Positions 36,845-47,446 are shown, numbered from the stretch's first letter. The stretch: 64,000 nucleotides of DNA from Methanoregulaceae archaeon (GCA_015660885.1 JACTUB010000006.1:1-64000), one strand, 5' to 3'. Made by a program: numbers and translations. Notes: generated by a model from the sequence alone, not told the origin.

Positions 36845-38293
36845 TTATGAAGAAGTCAATATTTTCAAACCGTATTTATTGCAGAGTGTTCTCCATTGAT
36901 TATCAAGTGACATCCACCGGGAGTATTGATATTGATCCAATACATCTCCATAAGTGTTGTGAATCTGAGTAATCTGATCATAGACCTGATGAAAAGTGAT
37001 TGCATCATTATATTCTTCTGAAATGCTTGTCATTGAATTTCCATCACTAATCTGGAAAATTTGTGGAGTTGAGGTGAGTTTTCCTGCTCCAACGTAATCT
37101 TCCTGCGAATCTGTGATAATAGTAGGACTCGTTGATTCTACGAATGCATATCCCGAATTTATATAAGAATACTGAATTGGGCTTTTAATCCCCACAGCCA
37201 TGTGATTTTCAGATTTAAACTCAAATAAAACGACACCATATCCCAACTCTCTCAATAAATAAGCAAGCAGTAATGATTTTTCTTCACATATTCCGGTATT
37301 TTCATATAACACATCATACGGATAACGCAGATAAGTACTAACAGTTCGTGACTTGGAATAATCATACGGAATAGTTTGTACGAGACTTATCGCAATCCGC
37401 ACCTGATCATCTTTAGTGGGGGATGTTGATTTAATGGAATTTACCAAACTGTCAAGGTATTTTTTCTGATCTGGTTCGTCAATATATTTTAGAAAATATT
37501 GCCTGATCTCGTCACTTGTGCAAGGACTGGAATCATAATTATAACGAACGCAGGCTGCAGGAGGTTCCTTTGATAAAATTTCGGTATAAACTCCCGAATT
37601 CAGATTTACTTTTATGGTGGATGATGTACCTCGTAAAACATAGGCAAATGTTTTTGCAGAAAGTCCTGCCTCATATTTTTTTGTAGCGAGAGGAATCGGC
37701 GTCTTAATTGATGTCGCCTGTGTGGTCTGAACGGTTGTATACTCAACGATGGGTGGGGATATGGTTGGTGGAATATATTGGGAATTGGATGCGTAATTTG
37801 TGGTTGAAGATACGGGCAGATTTGTCGTACCTGATCTTGAATTAATAGTGTTTATGCTTAATATAAAAATGACAACCAACATGATTGCCACAATAATGAA
37901 AAATGCCTCCAACAAATGATAACGATGATAACTCTTTGAATGTCTTCCGGCATTGGTTGGAGTGCTGGATTTTTGTTGCTCGGGTATCCTGTGAGGCACT
38001 GAATAATGATCCTGATGGAGCTTGTGTTGGGAACAGAATTCGCGTCCACATAAAGGGCAATAAAATATTTTTGAAGTGTTTACTCCACAAAAAAAGCACT
38101 CTTTTAAGGGTAAAGAAGAATTTCCTGCAGTATTAATATCAGATTTAGATCCCGAAGTTCGGATTCTCCAGCCTGCTTTATTCATGCAATTATGGGATGG
38201 AGGAAAGCGATGATCACTACAATATAATCGACCACAGTATACACAATGAAATGGAAGGCTGCATTGTTTACCGCAGTGATCACATTTCGACAT
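36845..38293 (-). CDS. Membrane protein with two AN1-type zinc fingers and a transglutaminase-like domain
   Basis: 482 residues. Two Cys/His fingers (about 1-37, CDHCGKQCSLPFHCVYCGRLY-type; about 66-97, CFFCGV...FYCPLCGREFC...H) resemble AN1 zinc fingers. A membrane helix lies at about 129-150, a Thr/Ser/Pro linker to 205, then a papain-like transglutaminase-type fold with T-G-I-C-E-E-K-S (Cys), E-N-H-M-A-V-G (His) and a downstream acidic residue (AFVESTSP). The fingers are cytoplasmic and the enzyme domain outside if the helix is a signal anchor. It may be a peptidase or amidase. AT-richer than neighbours. Confidence 0.85.
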   Translation of the reverse strand: MSKCDHCGKQCSLPFHCVYCGRLYCSDHRFPPSHNCMNKAGWRIRTSGSKSDINTAGNSSLPLKECFFCGVNTSKIFYCPLCGREFCSQHKLHQDHYSVPHRIPEQQKSSTPTNAGRHSKSYHRYHLLEAFFIIVAIMLVVIFILSINTINSRSGTTNLPVSSTTNYASNSQYIPPTISPPIVEYTTVQTTQATSIKTPIPLATKKYEAGLSAKTFAYVLRGTSSTIKVNLNSGVYTEILSKEPPAACVRYNYDSSPCTSDEIRQYFLKYIDEPDQKKYLDSLVNSIKSTSPTKDDQVRIAISLVQTIPYDYSKSRTVSTYLRYPYDVLYENTGICEEKSLLLAYLLRELGYGVVLFEFKSENHMAVGIKSPIQYSYINSGYAFVESTSPTIITDSQEDYVGAGKLTSTPQIFQISDGNSMTSISEEYNDAITFHQVYDQITQIHNTYGDVLDQYQYSRWMSLDNQWRTLCNKYGLKILTSS

Positions 38294-39044
38294 TGTTTAA
38301 AATCATTTCTTCAAATAATTAATTTTCCTAAATAAATTTCGAGGTAAGATTCTGATCACGGAGCAATGAAGGGCTGCCATATCAAGCAGACGAAAGACAA
38401 AGTACAATCCTGGCAGGCAATCCCCTGGCAGTATTGCCCGGTCTGCCGGGTTATGTTGCTGGATTACATTGCGGATAGTCCCAAAGAGACCAGTAAGATA
38501 CGAACATACCGACAATCTTCCTGCCTTGTAATGGTGTGATGTAAAAAGAAAGGTGGCGGTTTTCCCTCGTCGCCACCAAAAGTGCGCCTAAATGTTGTCT
38601 GGTTTCAAGGCGCAATTATCCAGTTATCTTCCAAGCATAAAAACTTTCAGTGCTGCAGTTAAGAGGGTGATGATTTCCGGCAATATCATCGTTCTTCATC
38701 ATGATCGTTGCGTCCTGAACGGGGTTTTGTTTCTGGATAATGATTGATTCGATGGCAATTTTTTCGAAATACCACAATGCCAACAGAACGCGAATATGAC
38801 CTTTGAAGAGGGAGAGAAAATCAAAAATTATCCCGGGCCCCAGTAAATTTCCCTGCCCGCCCTGCGAATGTGAATTCACTCTCCATTTTTCCATAATGCA
38901 CATTCAGATTTGAAGCATGGATTGCCAGCTCTTGATCAGAGTTGATACCAGCAGGAGACTCTAACATCGTGCCGCATCTGTCGCACATTGTGGTGCCCGG
39001 AAATGATTATCAGGTTACCGGACGAAGGAACCGTGGTGGACGGA
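38294..39044. other. Intergenic with a hairpin; possible decayed frame
   Basis: About 750 bases. GGTGGCG / CGCCACC at 38552-38577 forms a strong hairpin. A minus-strand frame at 38616-38903 is listed separately. Otherwise nothing recognised. Confidence 0.45.
38616..38903 (-). CDS. Doubtful hypothetical protein
   Basis: 95 residues with protein-like composition in the middle (FDFLSLFKGHIRVLLALWYF, then MMKNDDIAGNHHPLNC). It has no Shine-Dalgarno sequence, no neighbours on the strand, and no family I recognise. It could be a fragment of a former larger gene. Confidence 0.3.
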   Translation of the reverse strand: MCIMEKWRVNSHSQGGQGNLLGPGIIFDFLSLFKGHIRVLLALWYFEKIAIESIIIQKQNPVQDATIMMKNDDIAGNHHPLNCSTESFYAWKITG

Positions 39045-39542
39045 ATGCTGGTTGGCGTCATGTCTGATACCCACGATGATATTATCAAGACGAAAAAAGC
39101 CGTATCAAGGTTCAACCGCGAGGGCGTGGAGCAGGTGCTGCACGCGGGGGACTTCATATCCCCGTTCATGATCGATACGCTGAAAGAACTGGCGGCACCC
39201 TTAACGGGGGTGTTCGGGAACAATGACGGGGACCGGCCTCTGCTCGAACGGAAATCTGCCGTTCTCCCCAACATGAAGATCGCGGGAACGTTTGCCCGGG
39301 TCGATGCGGGAGGGATAAGGATTGCACTCCTGCACGGCAATGACCGGGAACTCCTGGAGACGCTTGCGGGTTGCGGCTCTCTCGACCTGCTGGTGTATGG
39401 GCACACCCACCGGCCGGAAGTCAGGAGGGATGGGTCCCTGCTGATCGTAAACCCCGGCGAGGTGTACGGGCACCTGACCGGTAGGAGCACTGTGGCGCTT
39501 GTCGATACGGTGAAACGATCAGGCGAGATCGTGGAGATATGA
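39045..39542 (+). CDS. YfcE/MJ0936-type metallophosphoesterase
   Basis: 165 residues from the ATG at 39045, the family's usual length; earlier in-frame starts at 38988 and 39003 would add an atypical extension. All signatures are present: VMSDTHDD, HAGDF, FGNNDGD, LLHGND and VYGHTHRPE, giving the two-metal site of the calcineurin-like fold. It hydrolyses phosphodiesters; the natural substrate is unknown. Single gene. Confidence 0.93.
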   Translation: MLVGVMSDTHDDIIKTKKAVSRFNREGVEQVLHAGDFISPFMIDTLKELAAPLTGVFGNNDGDRPLLERKSAVLPNMKIAGTFARVDAGGIRIALLHGNDRELLETLAGCGSLDLLVYGHTHRPEVRRDGSLLIVNPGEVYGHLTGRSTVALVDTVKRSGEIVEI

Positions 39543-40273
39543 GACCTGCGGTGCGGGAGATAAGAGGGGGGTGTATGCCGGTGGATTGATACACAGAGAC
39601 CAAGTGCCGATCCTTGCCATCCTGCTCCGGAGGTTGGGGACCTGTCTTCCACTCAATCGCTTGAGATAAAGGCTGTCGGTTCTTCGGCTGCTCATGGGAC
39701 CTGTCAAAAGCGATGATGTGACCAAAAATAGACAATCCCCATAGTGTCCGGCTCTCCACAACCTTGGGGCGACCGTAGAAGGTGGATGTTAAGGAAATAC
39801 TTATCTGGGAAAATCCGGTAGGTAAAGTGAGCTGCCAAGTTCTTCAGGTAATCGACTCTTATTTGGTGGTTGAGGGGATTGTAATTGGAAATTTATTCTT
39901 GTTTGAGGTTTTTCCTTTCAAAATTTGGTAATTATTTCTCCTGAATCCCTGCAATCACGTCCGGAAAAAGCCGTTCCAAATCTCTTAATAAGCGCACATG
40001 ATATAAAACCTGCAAATAAAATTATCGCAAGTACTAAAACAATAAAAATACTGAAATTCCTTGACCCGTATCGACTGGTGCCATTTTTATTGACTTAGAA
40101 TAATCCAACCTTAATCACATACCTGCCTGAATTATCCCAGGACATCCTTTTCTTGCAAGTCCTTTAGCCAGCAAATGTGAATTGATGAAAAATCCGATCC
40201 AATTTTTAGTGGTGCTGCTAGGGAGTTTTGGACTTGCTTAAAAGAAGTAAATGCCTTGAACATCAAGGCAAAG
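39543..40273. other. Intergenic; possible remnant coding at 39600-39790
   Basis: About 730 bases. On the minus strand a frame around 39600-39780 has protein-like segments (YGRPKVVESRTLWGLSIFGH, RSHEQPKNRQPLSQAIEW), but no start site or family can be assigned. It could be a mobile-element remnant. The rest is AT-rich. Confidence 0.4.
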
Positions 40274-40345
40274 TGCGCCGACCGGGACTCGAACCCGGGT
40301 TTAGGCGTTGGCAACGCCTAGTGATAACCACTACACTATCGGCGC
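40274..40345 (-). tRNA. tRNA-Gly (GCC)
   Basis: The reverse complement folds as a 72-nt tRNA: acceptor GCGCCGA / TCGGCGC with discriminator A, anticodon arm AGGCG-TTGCCAA-CGCCT giving anticodon GCC, and T arm CCGGGTTCGAGTCCCGG. No CCA is encoded and there is no intron. Confidence 0.95.
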
Positions 40346-40580
40346 AGATGTGCTTTGAAATGTGAGCAGTCAAACAATTTAAGTATATCGAACTCCCGGG
40401 ATGCAGCGGCGATATGTCCTCACTCCTGACGTGTCCGTTTGCTCCCGTGATGGCCGTATGAAACTATCCAGGGTAACCGGTATCCCTGTCCGGGTTTATA
40501 GCAGCACCCGGTGGGAAAGCAGGAGAAATCGTAACAATTCCAACATCTTAAAGTAACGCAATCGCTCTATCTAATACCAG

Positions 40581-41207
40581 ATGATCCCTCTCTTTGTGGA
40601 TTGTTCCGGTAAACGCATCGTGATATTCGGGGGAGGAGCGGTCGCCTCACGAAAAGCTGCGTATTTTTCCGGTGAGGCTGATGTTCTGGTGGTGAGCCGT
40701 TCATTCTCGCACAAGATGAGCATCCTTCCGGTTAAACGTCTTATGATGGATGCAGCCAGGGTTTCTGATGAAGCGCTCGACGGGATAATTGACGGGGCAT
40801 TCCTGGTTATCGGTGCATTTTCCGATTCAGGCCAGAATAACCGGATAAAAAACCTCTGCGCAGCAAGGGCGATCCTGTTCAATAATGCGGATGGTGAAGC
40901 AGGAGATGTCATCATACCCTCAGTGACCGGAGGAAACAACTACACGCTCGCAATCAGCACGAAAGGGAGCAGTCCTGCGGTAGCACGGTTCTTAAGGGAG
41001 CAGCTGGAGACACATTTCCCTGCCCTCGATGCCATGGTGGCATTGCAGCGTGACCTTCGGGGACGGTTGAAGCAGTCTGAACCTTCCCAGTCAAAGCGGA
41101 ACGCGATCCTTTGGGAAGTGTTAAACGACCCCGGCCTCTGGAATATCCTGAAAAAAGATCCTGCCCGGGCACACCGGCTGGTTACGGAGAAGTTCCTGTA
41201 TGACTGA
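40581..41207 (+). CDS. Precorrin-2 dehydrogenase / sirohydrochlorin ferrochelatase-like (CysG-N family)
   Basis: 208 residues. N-terminal NAD-binding Rossmann domain (KRIVIFGGGAVASRKAAYF), the family's ISTKGSSPAVARFLREQLE region and a helical C-terminus. It oxidises precorrin-2 to sirohydrochlorin with NAD+, the branch point for siroheme, F430 and cobalamin. It overlaps hemA by eight bases and heads the tetrapyrrole cluster. Whether it also chelates iron cannot be told. Confidence 0.92.
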   Translation: MIPLFVDCSGKRIVIFGGGAVASRKAAYFSGEADVLVVSRSFSHKMSILPVKRLMMDAARVSDEALDGIIDGAFLVIGAFSDSGQNNRIKNLCAARAILFNNADGEAGDVIIPSVTGGNNYTLAISTKGSSPAVARFLREQLETHFPALDAMVALQRDLRGRLKQSEPSQSKRNAILWEVLNDPGLWNILKKDPARAHRLVTEKFLYD

Positions 41208-42480
41208 ACCTGCCATGGCGCCGATCGCGATTGCCGGTGTAAGCCATCACACAGCCAATGTCACCGCTCTTGAAGGGTTCAGGTTTCCCGACGAACCGGC
41301 ACTGCTCCAGATAGCCGGTCAACGGTTCAAGGGGGTTCTTTTACTCCAGACCTGCAACCGCGTCGAACTGATAGTTGAAGGAGACGCAGGTGAGCTCCGG
41401 GATTTTCTTACCGGGCAGGGACGACGGGATTTCTTTATGCATGACGGGAAAGGAGCCCTCAGTCACCTCTTCAGTCTCGCTTCCGGTATTGATTCAATGA
41501 TTGTCGGTGAGGACCAGATCATCGGGCAGTTGAAAAAAACGCTTGCCGATGCACAGGAGTCCGGAACCGCCAGCACATTCCTTGAATTCTGCGTCAACAA
41601 GGCAGTGCATGTCGGGATCGAAGTGCGCAAACGTACCATGATAAACCGGGGAGCTGTATCGGTAGGTTCAGCAGCTGTGCTCCTTGCAGAATCCCAGATC
41701 GGGAGTCTCGAAGGTAAACACATCCTTGTCGTGGGCAGTGGCGAGATGGGACTGCTCGTTGCACAGGCGCTTGCAGCCAAGCATCTGACTGCAATGTACG
41801 TCGCAAACCGGACGTACGGGCGGGCAGTGATCCTCGCGGACAAGATTGGGGGTAAGGCAGTTCGTCTCTCGCAACTCTACCATTATATAACGCTTTCTGA
41901 TGTAGTTATATCCTGCACATCTGCCCCTCATCCCATCATCCATAAAAACGAGCTGGCACAGGCAATGAAAGCCCGTTGCTGGCCGGTGGAGGGCCACCCC
42001 CGGCCGCTGATTCTCATCGACATCGCCCAGCCCCGGGATGTTGAGGAGGGAGCAGATACCATTGATGGCGTCCGCCTCTTTTCCCTGGACAACCTTCGCA
42101 CTATCAACGAGCAGACCATGAGTACCCGCAAAGCAGAAGCTGAACGGGCCCGGGAATTTGTCGACGAGGAACTCGGGATCTTCCTGCGTTACCTGAACCG
42201 GAGATCAGCTGATGAGATGCTCGCTGCACTGCATACATGGGCTGATTCCGTGCGTACACGTGAGCGGGACCGGGCTATTACCCGAATGGGCAGCCCGGAT
42301 GCCAAGACTGCAGAGATTGTTGATGATCTGACCCGCGTTCTGGCAAAAAAACTTCTCACCGATGCAACCTTCTCTATCCGCGAGAGCGCTGAAGAAGGCG
42401 ACCTTGCAGCAGCACGGGCACTGGTCAATGCGATCACCCAGGGAAACAGGATCGGGAGCGGTACATGGGAGAAGGAATAA
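41200..42480 (+). CDS. hemA: Glutamyl-tRNA reductase
   Basis: 426 residues. Catalytic domain with G-V-S-H-H-T and the nucleophile Cys52 in LLLQTCNRVEL; S-G-I-D-S-M-I-V-G-E-D-Q-I-I-G-Q motif; NADPH domain with ILVVGSGEMGLLVAQALAA; C-terminal dimerisation helices. It reduces glutamyl-tRNA(Glu) to glutamate-1-semialdehyde, the first step of C5-pathway tetrapyrrole synthesis. Its product is used by hemL at 44.6 kb. Confidence 0.97.
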   Translation: MTEPAMAPIAIAGVSHHTANVTALEGFRFPDEPALLQIAGQRFKGVLLLQTCNRVELIVEGDAGELRDFLTGQGRRDFFMHDGKGALSHLFSLASGIDSMIVGEDQIIGQLKKTLADAQESGTASTFLEFCVNKAVHVGIEVRKRTMINRGAVSVGSAAVLLAESQIGSLEGKHILVVGSGEMGLLVAQALAAKHLTAMYVANRTYGRAVILADKIGGKAVRLSQLYHYITLSDVVISCTSAPHPIIHKNELAQAMKARCWPVEGHPRPLILIDIAQPRDVEEGADTIDGVRLFSLDNLRTINEQTMSTRKAEAERAREFVDEELGIFLRYLNRRSADEMLAALHTWADSVRTRERDRAITRMGSPDAKTAEIVDDLTRVLAKKLLTDATFSIRESAEEGDLAAARALVNAITQGNRIGSGTWEKE

Positions 42481-42568
42481 ATCCCCTCATGCACTCACGG
42501 GGCAGATTTGGGTATCCCCGATGTTTCTGTACCGCAGCACTACGTAGCCCGATACCGTGCAGGCACCT

Positions 42569-43030
42569 ATGAGTATTGCAATCCGCTCCTACCGGGATGA
42601 GGATTTTGTGGCAGTGGCTGCCCTTGAAGAATCCGGGCTTCACGAGCCATACCGATCTGCTGTTTTTGTCCGGCAGATGGGCGAGGTGTGTAAAGAGACT
42701 TTTCTTGTCGCAGTTATTGACGACGGTGAGCCTGTCGGATTTACCGTTGGCACACGCGTGCAGCACAATGTTCGTGAGGCATGGATCCTGCGCATGGGAG
42801 TACGGGATGATCAGCGCCGAAAAGGGATAGGATCCGCCCTCCTGAAATCGGTAACCGGTGCACTGCAGGCGGGGCATACCCGCACGATCCGGCTCTCTGT
42901 GTCTCCAAAAAATCAGCCCGCGATCAGGCTCTACGAAGGACACGGGTTCGGTCAGGAAAAGATCATACCGGCATACTTTGGCCGGGGGGAGGACCGGATT
43001 ATCATGAAAAAAACACTGACAGAAAATTAA
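42569..43030 (+). CDS. GNAT-family N-acetyltransferase (RimI-like)
   Basis: 153 residues from the ATG at 42569 (a GTG at 42557 is possible). The acetyl-CoA site is clear: MGVRDDQRRKGIGSALLKS, followed by IRLSVSPKNQPAIRLYEGHGF. It probably acetylates a protein N-terminus or small amine. It lies within the tetrapyrrole cluster on the same strand, but no functional connection is known. Confidence 0.88.
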   Translation: MSIAIRSYRDEDFVAVAALEESGLHEPYRSAVFVRQMGEVCKETFLVAVIDDGEPVGFTVGTRVQHNVREAWILRMGVRDDQRRKGIGSALLKSVTGALQAGHTRTIRLSVSPKNQPAIRLYEGHGFGQEKIIPAYFGRGEDRIIMKKTLTEN

Positions 43031-43069
43031 CGGTCCCGTTCATTCCTGTGTTTTTCTAAAAAAAAAGAG

Positions 43070-43312
43070 TTACTTCTGTTCCTGCTCAGATCCCCTGATG
43101 CAGTAATAGGATCTCTTCAGGCCGAGTACCCGCGTTACCGGGCAGGCCGGACAAAGGCATCCTTTTTTGTCGAATGTGCAGGTCGGCGATTTTCCCGTCA
43201 CGCAGAAGAGGAGTTGATCGTCTGCCCGCATGCATTCATTATACGTCGGGCATGAATGACAGATGCATTTCGCCCGGTTCTGTGCAATAATGGTATTCTT
43301 GTCTTCAGTCAT
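43070..43312 (-). CDS. DUF2769-like cysteine-rich small protein
   Basis: 80 residues from the ATG at 43312. Eight or more Cys in pairs (CICHSCPTYNEC, FCVTGKSPTC, CLCPACPVTR, YYCIRG) match the small archaeal DUF2769 family, whose cysteines probably bind metal or Fe-S clusters. Function unknown. It is the only minus-strand gene interrupting the tetrapyrrole cluster. Confidence 0.85.
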   Translation of the reverse strand: MTEDKNTIIAQNRAKCICHSCPTYNECMRADDQLLFCVTGKSPTCTFDKKGCLCPACPVTRVLGLKRSYYCIRGSEQEQK

Positions 43313-43590
43313 GGCATCCATTTCCTTCTTTTATGCACGTGACCGGGCTGCCTGGAACCCGGTGTATGTATGATTATCTACATTATCACGGCTCCATGAT
43401 AATGAAATCTGCGTCATCAAAGGGGAAGATAAAGACGTGCCCCTGCCACCGCTTCATGCTGATGCGATAATCCCTGAAGGAAAAACAGCAGCACCGGATG
43501 CAGGAAGGACCGGTAACAGATTATATAACCATAAATATGATGGATTGAAGAAAATGTAATCAACCGGATACCCGGAGATGGTACCTCAGC

Positions 43591-44574
43591 ATGTTTCCCC
43601 AGCGACGGATGAGACGGTCACGGTCACGGAATATCCAGCCGCTCCTGTGCGAGATCACGTTGTCGAAAAATGATCTTGTCGCCCCGCTTTTTGTGGATGA
43701 GAAAATCACTGCCCCCCTCCCCATCGAGTCCATGCCCGGCCAGTTCCGTTATCCGATCAGCGGTATTGCCACCGTGGCAGTGGAATTGTGGAAACGCGGT
43801 GTCCGGGCAGTCCTGATCTTCGGCATCCCGAAAGATAAAGATCCCGATGCCTGCAGTGCCTGGCGTGCAGAAGGTGTGGTGCAGCAGGCTGTCCGCAGGA
43901 TCAAGGCGGAAGTGAAGGGGATGGTGGTCATCACCGACGTGTGTGCCTGCGAGTATACCGATCATGGTCACTGCGGGATTGTCGGGGATACCCGCAGCGG
44001 CCCTGATCTGCTCAATGATCCTTCCCTCGAACTGATGAATGCGATCGCGATAAGCCATGCGGAGAGCGGCGCTGATATCGTTGCCCCGTCATGTATGCTT
44101 GACGGCATGGTCGGTTCAATCCGTACCGCGCTGGACAAGGCCGGGTTTGAGGACGTACTGATCATGTCGTACTCGACCAAGTTTGCCTCCGCCCTCTACG
44201 GGCCGTTCCGCGAAGCGGCAGATTCAGGGTTCACCTTTGGTGACCGCTCCACCTACCAGCTCAGTTGCGGCAACAGCCGGGAAGCAATCCTTGAATCGCA
44301 GATGGACGCTGATGAAGGCGCCGATATCCTCATGGTAAAACCGGCGGGATTTTATCTCGATATTCTTTCCGAAGTCGCAACACTGGGACTCCCGGTCGCT
44401 GCTTTTCAGGTAAGCGGTGAATATTCCATGATCAAAGGCGCAGCAGAGCGTGGATGGATAAAAGAGAAAGAGACTGTTCTCGAGAGCCTCATCTCCATAA
44501 AGCGGGCAGGAGCTGAACTGATCATCACGTATTTTGCAGGCGATGTCGCCGGGTGGCTCGATGAAAAGCAGTGA
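43591..44574 (+). CDS. hemB: Porphobilinogen synthase (delta-aminolevulinate dehydratase)
   Basis: 327 residues. Zn-type active site [13 protein letters not shown] (Cys118, Cys120, Cys128), Schiff-base lysines at Lys197 ([17 protein letters not shown]) and Lys250 ([11 protein letters not shown]). It condenses two aminolevulinates to porphobilinogen. It overlaps hemL by 14 bases. Confidence 0.97.
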   Translation: MFPQRRMRRSRSRNIQPLLCEITLSKNDLVAPLFVDEKITAPLPIESMPGQFRYPISGIATVAVELWKRGVRAVLIFGIPKDKDPDACSAWRAEGVVQQAVRRIKAEVKGMVVITDVCACEYTDHGHCGIVGDTRSGPDLLNDPSLELMNAIAISHAESGADIVAPSCMLDGMVGSIRTALDKAGFEDVLIMSYSTKFASALYGPFREAADSGFTFGDRSTYQLSCGNSREAILESQMDADEGADILMVKPAGFYLDILSEVATLGLPVAAFQVSGEYSMIKGAAERGWIKEKETVLESLISIKRAGAELIITYFAGDVAGWLDEKQ

Positions 44575-45811
44575 CCTGTTCGCGGTTGCAAAAACCCTGA
44601 TGCCCGGCGGTGTCAGCAGTCCGGTCCGGGCGATCAGGCCATACCCGTTTTATACTGCACGCGGAAGCGGTTCGCAGATTACAACGGTTGACGGTCCGTC
44701 ACTTATTGACTGCTGCATGGCGTACGGCCCGCTCATCCTCGGGCATGCACACCCGCAGATCCGGAGAGCAATCGAAGCACAGCTGAAAAGTGGCTGGCTC
44801 TATGGTACACCTTCACCGCTTGAACCGGCATATGCACAGATGATCACGGGTGATCATAAGGGCATGGAGATGATCCGGTTCGTATCGAGTGGGTCTGAAG
44901 CCACCATGGCATCAATCCGGCTTGCCCGCGGTTATACCGGTAAACAGGATATCGTAAAGATAGAAGGCGGGTTTCATGGTGCCCACGATGGAGTGCTGGT
45001 CAAGGCTGGATCAGGTGCAACCACGCTCGGGGTTGCGGATTCTGCCGGTATACCTGCCGACATCGTGGCCCATACCCGGCAGGTAGCCTACAATGATCCC
45101 GACGCCCTGGAATCAGTTCTTGCAGCCCATGCTGATGTTGCCGCACTCATCATCGAGCCGGTGCTGGGAAATATCGGCCCGGTTCTGCCGGATGACGACT
45201 ACCTGCCTGCGATCCGGGAGATCACGCGTGCCCATGATGTCCTCCTGATTTTTGATGAAGTTATCAGTGGTTACCGGCTTGCTATAGGAGGAGCACAGGC
45301 ATTGTATGGTGTCCAGCCGGATCTCACCACGCTGGGAAAAATTATTGGCGGCGGGTTACCCATCGGCGCATTCGGTGGCCGGCGTGATATCATGGAACTG
45401 GTGGCACCACAGGGTCCGGTCTACCAGGCGGGCACATTTTCGGGTAATCCTCTCTCGCTCACGGCAGGGATCGCAACGATCGAGTGGCTGCACAGCCATC
45501 GCACGATCTACCATGACCTCGATGAAAAGACGCGTGCTCTTGAAGAGTCACTGGACGGTAGATCCAACAACGGCTCATTTGTCAGGCTCGGGTCGATGTT
45601 CAAATGGTTCTTCCGCAGAGAACCGCCGAAGAATTATCGCGAGGTGAAGGAATGCGACACCGCAGCGTTCAACCGGTTCTGGAGACGGATGCTGGATACC
45701 GGCATCTTCCTGCCACCCTCACAGTTCGAGACGAACTTCCTCTCAGCAGCGCATAGCGATCAGGATCTTTCCACTATCACGCAGGCGTACGCACAATGTC
45801 TATCAGAATAG
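44561..45811 (+). CDS. hemL: Glutamate-1-semialdehyde 2,1-aminomutase
   Basis: 416 residues from the ATG at 44561, which matches the family start ([23 protein letters not shown]). The PLP-binding Lys260 lies in [16 protein letters not shown], with DEVISGYR upstream. It isomerises glutamate-1-semialdehyde to 5-aminolevulinate. It overlaps hemB and hemC, so hemB-hemL-hemC-cobA is a tightly coupled operon. Confidence 0.97.
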   Translation: MKSSDLFAVAKTLMPGGVSSPVRAIRPYPFYTARGSGSQITTVDGPSLIDCCMAYGPLILGHAHPQIRRAIEAQLKSGWLYGTPSPLEPAYAQMITGDHKGMEMIRFVSSGSEATMASIRLARGYTGKQDIVKIEGGFHGAHDGVLVKAGSGATTLGVADSAGIPADIVAHTRQVAYNDPDALESVLAAHADVAALIIEPVLGNIGPVLPDDDYLPAIREITRAHDVLLIFDEVISGYRLAIGGAQALYGVQPDLTTLGKIIGGGLPIGAFGGRRDIMELVAPQGPVYQAGTFSGNPLSLTAGIATIEWLHSHRTIYHDLDEKTRALEESLDGRSNNGSFVRLGSMFKWFFRREPPKNYREVKECDTAAFNRFWRRMLDTGIFLPPSQFETNFLSAAHSDQDLSTITQAYAQCLSE

Positions 45812-46686
45812 GAACACGGGGCAGCAAGCTTGCACTTGCACAGACTTCAATAGTCTGTAAAAAGCTATCCTCGCACGGTATCGATGCTGAACAGGTTATC
45901 ATCACGACACAGGGAGACACTGCAGCGGGAGTACCGCTCCACGAGATCGGGGGGCAGGGTGTTTTTGTACGGGCGCTTGATGATGCAATACTATCGGGGA
46001 ATATTGATTGTGCGGTGCACAGCATGAAAGACATTCCCGCATACCGCCCGAGTGGTATCGTTACTGCTGCCGTGCTCAAACGCGATTCACCGGCCGATTA
46101 TCTTGCCTACATGGGTTCCCTGCAAGCCGTGAAGGTGATCGGAACATCCAGTACGCGCCGGCGTGCCCAGGTACTTCGCCACGATCCGGATATTACTACA
46201 AAGGATCTCCGGGGCAATGTCGACACCCGGATCCGGAAGATGTCCGCAGGGGAATATAATGCCATTCTGGTGGCGGAAGCAGGACTGGTCCGGCTTGGCA
46301 TACGTATCCCGGGTGAACGGTTATCACCGGAGAAATTTGTCCCTGCCCCCAACCAGGGAACAATCGCGGTTGTCAGCCGTGCAGATCCCTCGCTCATGGA
46401 GGAACTCTCGGTACTCGATCACCCGCAGACCCGTACTGACGTGGCTGTCGAGCGGGCAGTTATGGAACAGCTTGGCGGCGGTTGTTACACCCCACTGGGC
46501 ATCTACTGCCGTGCCGGGCACCTTATTGCAGAAGTACTCTCGCTGGACGGGAAACGCACCGAGCGCATGGAAACAGATGTGCAGAGCATTGATCAGGCAC
46601 GCGAGCAGGGAAAACAACTTCATGCCCGGGCAAAGGACCTGATCGATGACGCATACCGGATACTGGGGATCACCCATGAGCGGTAA
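45796..46686 (+). CDS. hemC: Hydroxymethylbilane synthase
   Basis: 296 residues. Start [16 protein letters not shown], substrate-binding S-S-T-R-R-R-A-Q and D-L-R-G-N-V-D-T-R, and the dipyrromethane-cofactor Cys230 in [10 protein letters not shown]. It polymerises four porphobilinogens. It overlaps hemL by 16 bases and cobA by 11. Confidence 0.97.
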   Translation: MSIRIGTRGSKLALAQTSIVCKKLSSHGIDAEQVIITTQGDTAAGVPLHEIGGQGVFVRALDDAILSGNIDCAVHSMKDIPAYRPSGIVTAAVLKRDSPADYLAYMGSLQAVKVIGTSSTRRRAQVLRHDPDITTKDLRGNVDTRIRKMSAGEYNAILVAEAGLVRLGIRIPGERLSPEKFVPAPNQGTIAVVSRADPSLMEELSVLDHPQTRTDVAVERAVMEQLGGGCYTPLGIYCRAGHLIAEVLSLDGKRTERMETDVQSIDQAREQGKQLHARAKDLIDDAYRILGITHER

Positions 46687-47446
46687 AGTATATCTTGTGG
46701 GATCAGGTCCGGGCGGAGAAGGACTTCTCACCAGAAGGGCAAGAGTCGTGATTGATGCCGCTGACGTCATCCTCTATGACCAGCTGCCCGGTGAGGAGAT
46801 CCTTGCATCGCTCCCTGCCCGTGCTGAAAAGATTGACTGCGGGAAGTATGGCGGGAAACATATGCTGGAGCAGGATGAAATTGAAGCCCTGATTCTTGAC
46901 CGGGCAAACCAGGGTATGAAGGTGGTACGGCTTAAAGGGGGCGATCCTTTCCTGTTCGGGCGGGGGGGAGAGGAACTCGAAACCGTCCGCCGTGCCGGGA
47001 TACCCGTCGAAATGGTGCCGGGAGTGAGCAGTGCGCTTGCCGTTCCGGCATCGGTAGGGATTCCTCTCACGCACCGGAAATATGCGTCTCAGGTGACCAT
47101 ACTCACCGGCAACGAAGACCCGACCAAACCCGGGCCCGCTCTCGACTGGCAGCTGCTCGCAAAGAGCCGGGGTACAATCGTTATCCTGATGGGGGTGGCA
47201 AACCTTGGTAAGATTGCAGATGTGCTGATAAAGAATGGTAAGGCAGCAGATACGCCGGTGGCCATTATTGAGCGGGGTATGCGCAAGGACCGGCGGGTTA
47301 CTATCGGATCGCTTGCAACCATTACCGGTGCTGCAAGGAAAAAGGGTGTTACGCCCCCCGCAGTTATCGTGATCGGTGATGTAGTAAAATTATATAGTCC
47401 GGATCATAGGGATCTGATACCTGCAGAGGGAGGTGGATATGATTGA
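46676..47446 (+). CDS. cobA: Uroporphyrinogen-III C-methyltransferase
   Basis: 256 residues from the ATG at 46676 (an upstream ATG at 46646 would overlap hemC by 41 bases). SUMT signatures: [57 protein letters not shown] and the C-terminal T-P-P-A-V-I-V-I-G-D-V. It adds two methyl groups from SAM to make precorrin-2, the substrate of the dehydrogenase at 40.6 kb. The uroporphyrinogen-III synthase gene (hemD) is not in the window. Confidence 0.96.
   Translation: MSGKVYLVGSGPGGEGLLTRRARVVIDAADVILYDQLPGEEILASLPARAEKIDCGKYGGKHMLEQDEIEALILDRANQGMKVVRLKGGDPFLFGRGGEELETVRRAGIPVEMVPGVSSALAVPASVGIPLTHRKYASQVTILTGNEDPTKPGPALDWQLLAKSRGTIVILMGVANLGKIADVLIKNGKAADTPVAIIERGMRKDRRVTIGSLATITGAARKKGVTPPAVIVIGDVVKLYSPDHRDLIPAEGGGYD

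Noticed and set aside
38303..38515. Minus-strand 70-residue frame downstream of the AN1 gene
   Set aside because: No ribosome site or family; composition not convincing.
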